Shown piece after piece: positions 54,383 to 58,006 of a stretch of 58,006 nucleotides of DNA. Position 1 is the first letter of the stretch; the number at the start of each line of letters is the position of its first letter. The position numbers were made by a program, and so were the translations under genes. Origin of the DNA: an uncultured delta proteobacterium (GTDB lineage: Bacteria > Desulfobacterota > WTBG01 > CAIYCZ01 > CAIRTM01); the NCBI GenBank assembly GCA_903881505.1, contig CAIRTM010000015.1, positions 1 to 58,006 of the forward strand. Reading direction: 5' to 3'. The notes under the pieces are model-generated. The model was not told the origin of the DNA. It saw nothing but the letters and a program-made list of their open reading frames with translations, and did no database searches.

Positions 54383-55300
54383 TTACTTTCCGGTTAAAAG
54401 ATACATCAGGGCCATGCGTACGGCCACCCCGTTGGTCACCTGGTCCAGTATAATGCTGTAGGGCAGCGACATCACATCGGGAGAGATTTCAACCCCCCGG
54501 TTCACCGGTCCCGGATGCATGATCAGAACGTCCCCGCGGGCATGCCGCAGCACCGCGCGATTCAGCCCGAAAAACCGGGAATATTCGCGCTCGTTCGGGA
54601 ACCTGGCCCCCTGCTGGCGTTCTTTTTGAATGCGCAGCATCATGATCACGTCCGCATCCCGGACCGCATCCGTGAGGCAGGGCACATATTCCACGCCGAG
54701 CTGTTCTACAGCGCGCGGCATCATGGTGAGGGGGCCGCACACGCGCACGGCAGCGCCCATTTTATTCAGCAGCAATATGTTCGAGCGCGCAACCCGGCTG
54801 TGCAGGATATCGCCCACGATCAGAACGCTGCGCCCCGCAAGCGTCTCCAGCCGCTCCCGGATGGTGAAGGCATCAAGCAGAGCCTGGGTCGGATGCTCAT
54901 GGGAGCCGTCTCCGGCATTGATAACCGGTGTAGGCAGCGCGTCGGCCAGCAGCTTCGGAGCGCCGGCGCAGGCGTGGCGCACGATCAGCAGGTCCGGATT
55001 CATGGCCTGCAGGTTTCGGCCGGTATCCTCAAGGGTTTCGCCCTTGACCACGCTGCTGCTCGAGGCTGAAATGTTGATGACGTCGGCGCTCAGGCGCTTG
55101 CCGGCTATCTCAAACGAGGTGCGCGTGCGCGTGCTGGGTTCGTAAAACATGCTGATGATGGTTTTGCCGCGCAGGGTGGGGACTTTTTTTATCTCGCGCG
55201 CCGACACCTCCTTCATGGAAACCGCGGTGTCAAGAATCAGGCTGATTTCCTGCGCGGTCAGCTGCTCAATGCCCAGAAGGTCCTTATGACTCAGCTCCAT
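54383..55300 (-). CDS. pyrB: Aspartate carbamoyltransferase catalytic subunit
   Basis: 305 residues, with the carbamoyl phosphate motif [35 protein letters not shown], and [13 protein letters not shown] in the Asp domain. No regulatory pyrI subunit follows. It overlaps the 3' end of pyrR by 17 bases and is therefore co-translated. Confidence 0.97.
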   Translation of the reverse strand: MELSHKDLLGIEQLTAQEISLILDTAVSMKEVSAREIKKVPTLRGKTIISMFYEPSTRTRTSFEIAGKRLSADVINISASSSSVVKGETLEDTGRNLQAMNPDLLIVRHACAGAPKLLADALPTPVINAGDGSHEHPTQALLDAFTIRERLETLAGRSVLIVGDILHSRVARSNILLLNKMGAAVRVCGPLTMMPRAVEQLGVEYVPCLTDAVRDADVIMMLRIQKERQQGARFPNEREYSRFFGLNRAVLRHARGDVLIMHPGPVNRGVEISPDVMSLPYSIILDQVTNGVAVRMALMYLLTGK

Positions 55301-55838
55301 TAATCTCGCCTCGGGTGATAATTACCTGATCGATTCCATCATCTTCGGCCAGCATGACCTCAACGCTCTCATCCCGTGAGGTTGAAACAACCGTGCCGAC
55401 ATAATTGGGCTGTATGGGCAGCTCGCGGTGCCCGCGGTCGATGAGCGCAAGCAGCCGGATAACCTGCGGCCGGCCCATGTCGATAATGCCGGCAAGCGCG
55501 GCCCGGATGGTGCGGCCGGTAAAGAGCACGTCGTCGCAGAGCAGAATTTTTGCGCCCGTAACCGGAAACGGTATCTCGGTTTTTTTTATCACCGGCTGGG
55601 AGGCGATCTCCGAGAGATCATCGCGGTACAGGTTGATGTCAAGCGCGCCGACCGGAATGGTTACCCCTTCGAACTCCTGCAGCTTGCGGGCTATGCGGTT
55701 GGCAATGGTGACGCCGCGGCGGCGGATGCCGATCAGATAAAAGTTATCGCCGCCCCGGTTGCGCTCCCAGATCTCATGCGCCATGCGCTTCAGGGTCCGG
55801 TCAATATCAGGTCCATCCATAATGATGATCTGTTCCAT
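55284..55838 (-). CDS. pyrR: Bifunctional pyrimidine regulator/uracil phosphoribosyltransferase PyrR
   Basis: 184 residues. The PRPP site is [20 protein letters not shown]-terminal [15 protein letters not shown] and the [13 protein letters not shown] segment are typical. PyrR binds the pyr leader RNA in response to UMP and can also act as UPRTase. The start is the ATG at 55838, with a weak Shine–Dalgarno sequence (GGGA); the longer in-frame start would lie in the terminator hairpin. It is the first gene of the operon. Confidence 0.95.
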   Translation of the reverse strand: MEQIIIMDGPDIDRTLKRMAHEIWERNRGGDNFYLIGIRRRGVTIANRIARKLQEFEGVTIPVGALDINLYRDDLSEIASQPVIKKTEIPFPVTGAKILLCDDVLFTGRTIRAALAGIIDMGRPQVIRLLALIDRGHRELPIQPNYVGTVVSTSRDESVEVMLAEDDGIDQVIITRGEINGAES

Positions 55839-55848
55839 GATTTTTCCC

Positions 55849-55885
55849 AAAAAAAAAGCCTCCATCCTAACGGGATGAAGGCTTT
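55849..55885 (-). terminator. Leader terminator/attenuator of the pyr operon
   Basis: On the minus strand, stem AAAGCCTTCATCC/GGATGGAGGCTTT with loop CGTTA is followed by a T-run just before the pyrR start codon. A terminator in this position suggests attenuation by PyrR. Upstream, at about 55900, GCGAGAGAC resembles the GAGAG core of PyrR-binding loops, but this is not certain. Confidence 0.75.
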
Positions 55886-56048
55886 GTATGCGGCTGTTGA
55901 GTCTCTCGCACGGTAATCATTTCAAATGAACGCGCAGTGGTTTGCGTCTTGCGTTGCACGGAATCGAGGAGTTAATAGCACAGGCGCGCGCCCCGGGTCA
56001 AGCAAAAAACCGTGCGCCCGGCCGGCATCGCCTGAAGGGCGTTTGCGC
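55886..56048. other. Divergent region between pyrR and aroK
   Basis: The pyr leader and promoter (minus strand) and the upstream part of the aroK promoter lie here. A reading frame from 55926 is the aroK frame extended upstream and is not accepted. I found no clear -10 box for pyrR. Confidence 0.4.
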
Positions 56049-56078
56049 TTGACAGCAACAGAGCGCATCTCCTATACT
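56049..56078 (+). promoter_or_regulatory. Sigma-70 promoter of aroK–aroC
   Basis: Perfect TTGACA, 18 bases, then TATACT. It is about 85 bases before the shikimate kinase ATG. Confidence 0.72.
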
Positions 56079-56162
56079 GGCTCTGTCCGCGCGCTCAAGC
56101 CGGGGCAGCCCGGCAGGGCTTTATTTCCGCATGAACCGCCCCTTTTACTTGAACAGCCGCCT

Positions 56163-56705
56163 ATGAATATCGTGTTGATCGGATTCGCCTCGTGCGGAAA
56201 AAGCGCCACGGGGCAGGAACTTGCCCGGCGGCTTGCGCTCAGGTTCATCGATATCGACCGTGAGATCGAAAACCTGTACGCGCGCGCGTGCGGGAGCAGG
56301 GTCCACTACCGGCAGCTTATCGAAAAAGAGGGCATGCAGGTTTTTTTTGAGCTGGAACACGAGGCCCTCTCCGGCCTGGCAAACGAGGACGGCTGTGTCA
56401 TAGCTCCCGGCGGCGGGGCTCCGATGCGCGAGAACAACCGCGCGCTGTTGCACGCTCTCGGCACCATACTATATTTGCGCACCGATCCGGCGGTCGTGTT
56501 TGAACGCATGCAGGCCAAGGGCCTGCCCCTTTTCCTGCGCGACGATCCGAGCCCGGAACATCTGGAGCGCCTGTGGAATGAGCGCCATGCGGTTTACCAG
56601 CAGCTGGCCGATTGCACTATTGATAATACGCACCTGAGCATTGTAGAAACTGTTGACAGTGTAATGGCAGCGCTGCGGCTGGGCGGCCGCCCAGCCGCAC
56701 CATAA
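56163..56705 (+). CDS. aroK: Shikimate kinase
   Basis: 180 residues, P-loop kinase for the fifth step of the shikimate pathway. Walker A GFASCGKSATG, then FIDIDREIENLYA (Asp of the shikimate site), EHEALSGLANEDGCVIAPGGG and LYLRTDPAVVFERM. The start at 56163 is the family N-terminus; a longer frame upstream crosses the promoter. No clear Shine–Dalgarno sequence. The gene precedes aroC by 30 bases. Confidence 0.94.
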   Translation: MNIVLIGFASCGKSATGQELARRLALRFIDIDREIENLYARACGSRVHYRQLIEKEGMQVFFELEHEALSGLANEDGCVIAPGGGAPMRENNRALLHALGTILYLRTDPAVVFERMQAKGLPLFLRDDPSPEHLERLWNERHAVYQQLADCTIDNTHLSIVETVDSVMAALRLGGRPAAP

Positions 56706-56735
56706 AACCGACCTCCGTGAACAGGAGACCAGTAT

Positions 56736-57815
56736 ATGTCAAGCACCTTCGGAACCCTGTTTAAAGTGACAACCTTCGGCGAATCGCACAGCCCGGCGCT
56801 GGGCGGCGTCGTCGACGGCTGCCTGCCCGGCCTGGAACTGAGCGAAGCCGATATCCAGGCCCAGCTTGACCGCCGCCGGCCCGGTCAGAGCGCGCTTGCA
56901 ACGCAGCGCGCGGAAGAAGACCGGGTTGAAATTCTCTCCGGCATTGAGCAGGGCATAACCCTGGGAACGCCCATCGGATTCATCATTCGCAACCGTGACC
57001 AGCGGCCCGGCGATTACGCCGATATGCGCGCTGTTCCCCGGCCCTCGCATGCTGACTACACCTATGTACAGAAATACGGCCTGAGGGCTTCCAGCGGCGG
57101 CGGCCGGGCCTCGGCCCGTGAAACCGCCGCGCGGGTGTGCGCCGGGGCTATCGCTGAGAAGATGCTGCGCGAGCGTGCGGGAATCGACATCGTCGCATGG
57201 GTAAGCTCTGCAGGCGATATTGAATGCGCAGGAGTTGATCCGGAAACAATTTCACGCCCCCGGGTCGATGCGCACCCGAGCCGCTGCCCGCACCCGGAGA
57301 GCGCCCGCGCAATGGAAGCCCTGATAGCGCAGGCGCAATCGGAGCAGGACTCGCTTGGCGGCACCGTGACCTGCGTATGCCGCAATGTCCCTGCCGGACT
57401 GGGAGAACCGGTGTTTGATAAACTTGAAGCCCTGCTTGCACAAGGCATGCTGTCAATTCCGGCCGCAAAAGGCTTTGAAATCGGGTCCGGCTTTGCGGGC
57501 GCGCGCATGAGAGGGTCGCAGCACAACGATCTTTTTATTAAAAAGGGCGACCGGCTGGGTACGCGCACTAATTACAGCGGGGGCGTGCAGGGAGGCATCA
57601 CCAACGGCGAACCGGTTATCTTCCTCGTTGCCTTCAAGCCGGTTGCAACCATCGGCCAGCCGCAACAAACCGCTGACTTTGACGGCAACCCCGTAACCCT
57701 TGCAGCCAAAGGCCGCCATGATCCCTGCGTTCTGCCGCGTGCGGTTCCCATAGTCGAGGCCATGGCGGCCCTGGTGCTTGCCGACTGTTACCTGCGCCAG
57801 CTGCAGCGGCGCTGA
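56736..57815 (+). CDS. aroC: Chorismate synthase
   Basis: 359 residues, the FMN-dependent last enzyme of the chorismate pathway. Family motifs: [19 protein letters not shown] (the Gly after GESH is Ser here), RRRPGQS-like [45 protein letters not shown] and [24 protein letters not shown] lies before the ATG. It is the last gene in the window. Confidence 0.97.
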   Translation: MSSTFGTLFKVTTFGESHSPALGGVVDGCLPGLELSEADIQAQLDRRRPGQSALATQRAEEDRVEILSGIEQGITLGTPIGFIIRNRDQRPGDYADMRAVPRPSHADYTYVQKYGLRASSGGGRASARETAARVCAGAIAEKMLRERAGIDIVAWVSSAGDIECAGVDPETISRPRVDAHPSRCPHPESARAMEALIAQAQSEQDSLGGTVTCVCRNVPAGLGEPVFDKLEALLAQGMLSIPAAKGFEIGSGFAGARMRGSQHNDLFIKKGDRLGTRTNYSGGVQGGITNGEPVIFLVAFKPVATIGQPQQTADFDGNPVTLAAKGRHDPCVLPRAVPIVEAMAALVLADCYLRQLQRR

Positions 57816-57892
57816 TTTTATCAGTTTTATGGTATGCATGCTTACGGCCCGCCTTCTGTTCTAACTCCCGAGTCCTAACGCCTGGCTCCCGG

Positions 57893-58006
57893 CTATCCAC
57901 AGCTTATGTGAATAAGCTGTTGAAAAGGTTGTGAAAAACCTCTATCGTGCCTGAAAATAAGGGGGTTGAACAAATCGCTTCAATATTGAGCATTTTTTGA
58001 AAAACC
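57893..58006. other. DnaA-box-like cluster, possible edge of a replication origin
   Basis: CTATCCACA at 57893–57901 differs from the DnaA box TTATNCACA at one position. TGTGAATAA at 57907–57915 is an exact reverse DnaA box. They overlap a perfect inverted repeat CAGCTTAT-GTGA-ATAAGCTG at 57900–57919. TTGTGAAAAACC (57929–57940) and a T-run with TTGAAAAACC at the end follow. The stretch is AT-rich and noncoding. Confidence 0.45.

Overview
The window is 58 kb of a GC-rich, gene-dense bacterial chromosome. System II cytochrome c maturation (ResB/CcsA), several secreted CxxCH proteins, lipoproteins, a PhoH–HD hydrolase–YbeY operon, a pyrRBC operon and a lone ORF6N gene together suggest a Gram-negative, delta-proteobacterial-type organism (Desulfobacterota or a relative). 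This is an inference from gene content and gene order; there is no rRNA in the window. No transposase, integrase, phage structural gene or CRISPR array was seen.

Layout. 0–2.6 kb: the 5' end of a secreted catalase-peroxidase with a frameshift, then the rpsP–khpA–trmD–rplS operon, which lacks rimM. 2.7–13.4 kb: yjbQ, phoH–HD phosphodiesterase–ybeY, an MltD-like transglycosylase, an AsmA-like protein, mscL, a nitrilase-family amidase and a GT39-like membrane glycosyltransferase. 13.4–17.2 kb: cspA, an MFS transporter, a DUF3795 protein, an SDR and a heme-motif/flavin-split-barrel protein, all on the minus strand. 17.7–22.7 kb: a tight six-gene operon of YceI, methyltransferase, class I isoprenoid enzyme, LolCDE-like permease, ATPase and lipoprotein. 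This is the best candidate for an undescribed system, plausibly making and exporting an isoprenoid lipid.

22.8–34.8 kb: ORF6N protein, polA, a secreted gluzincin, a small cytochrome c, a CNNM/CorC transporter, ccsA–resB, a four-helix-bundle protein with a C4 zinc finger flanked by TTGAC-rich repeats, and a lipoprotein MsrB–MsrA fusion. 34.8–38.7 kb: a MoaD-like/LpdD-like/ubiX operon (prenyl-FMN maturation) divergent from a CaiB/BaiF CoA-transferase, then a short Rho factor gene interrupted by an in-frame TAG. 38.9–45 kb: a co-directional cluster of PaaK-like adenylating enzyme, DegT aminotransferase, methyltransferase, GT2 and GT-C-like protein, probably for a surface glycan or glycolipid.

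45–58 kb: Sua5/YciO, ilvE, tRNA-Ala(GGC), a Cys-rich secreted repeat protein, PilZ, AI-2E-family and DedA membrane proteins, Nif3-like, fbp, pyrR-pyrB-pyrC with a leader terminator, aroK and aroC. The last ~120 bases carry DnaA-box-like sequences and could be the edge of a replication origin.
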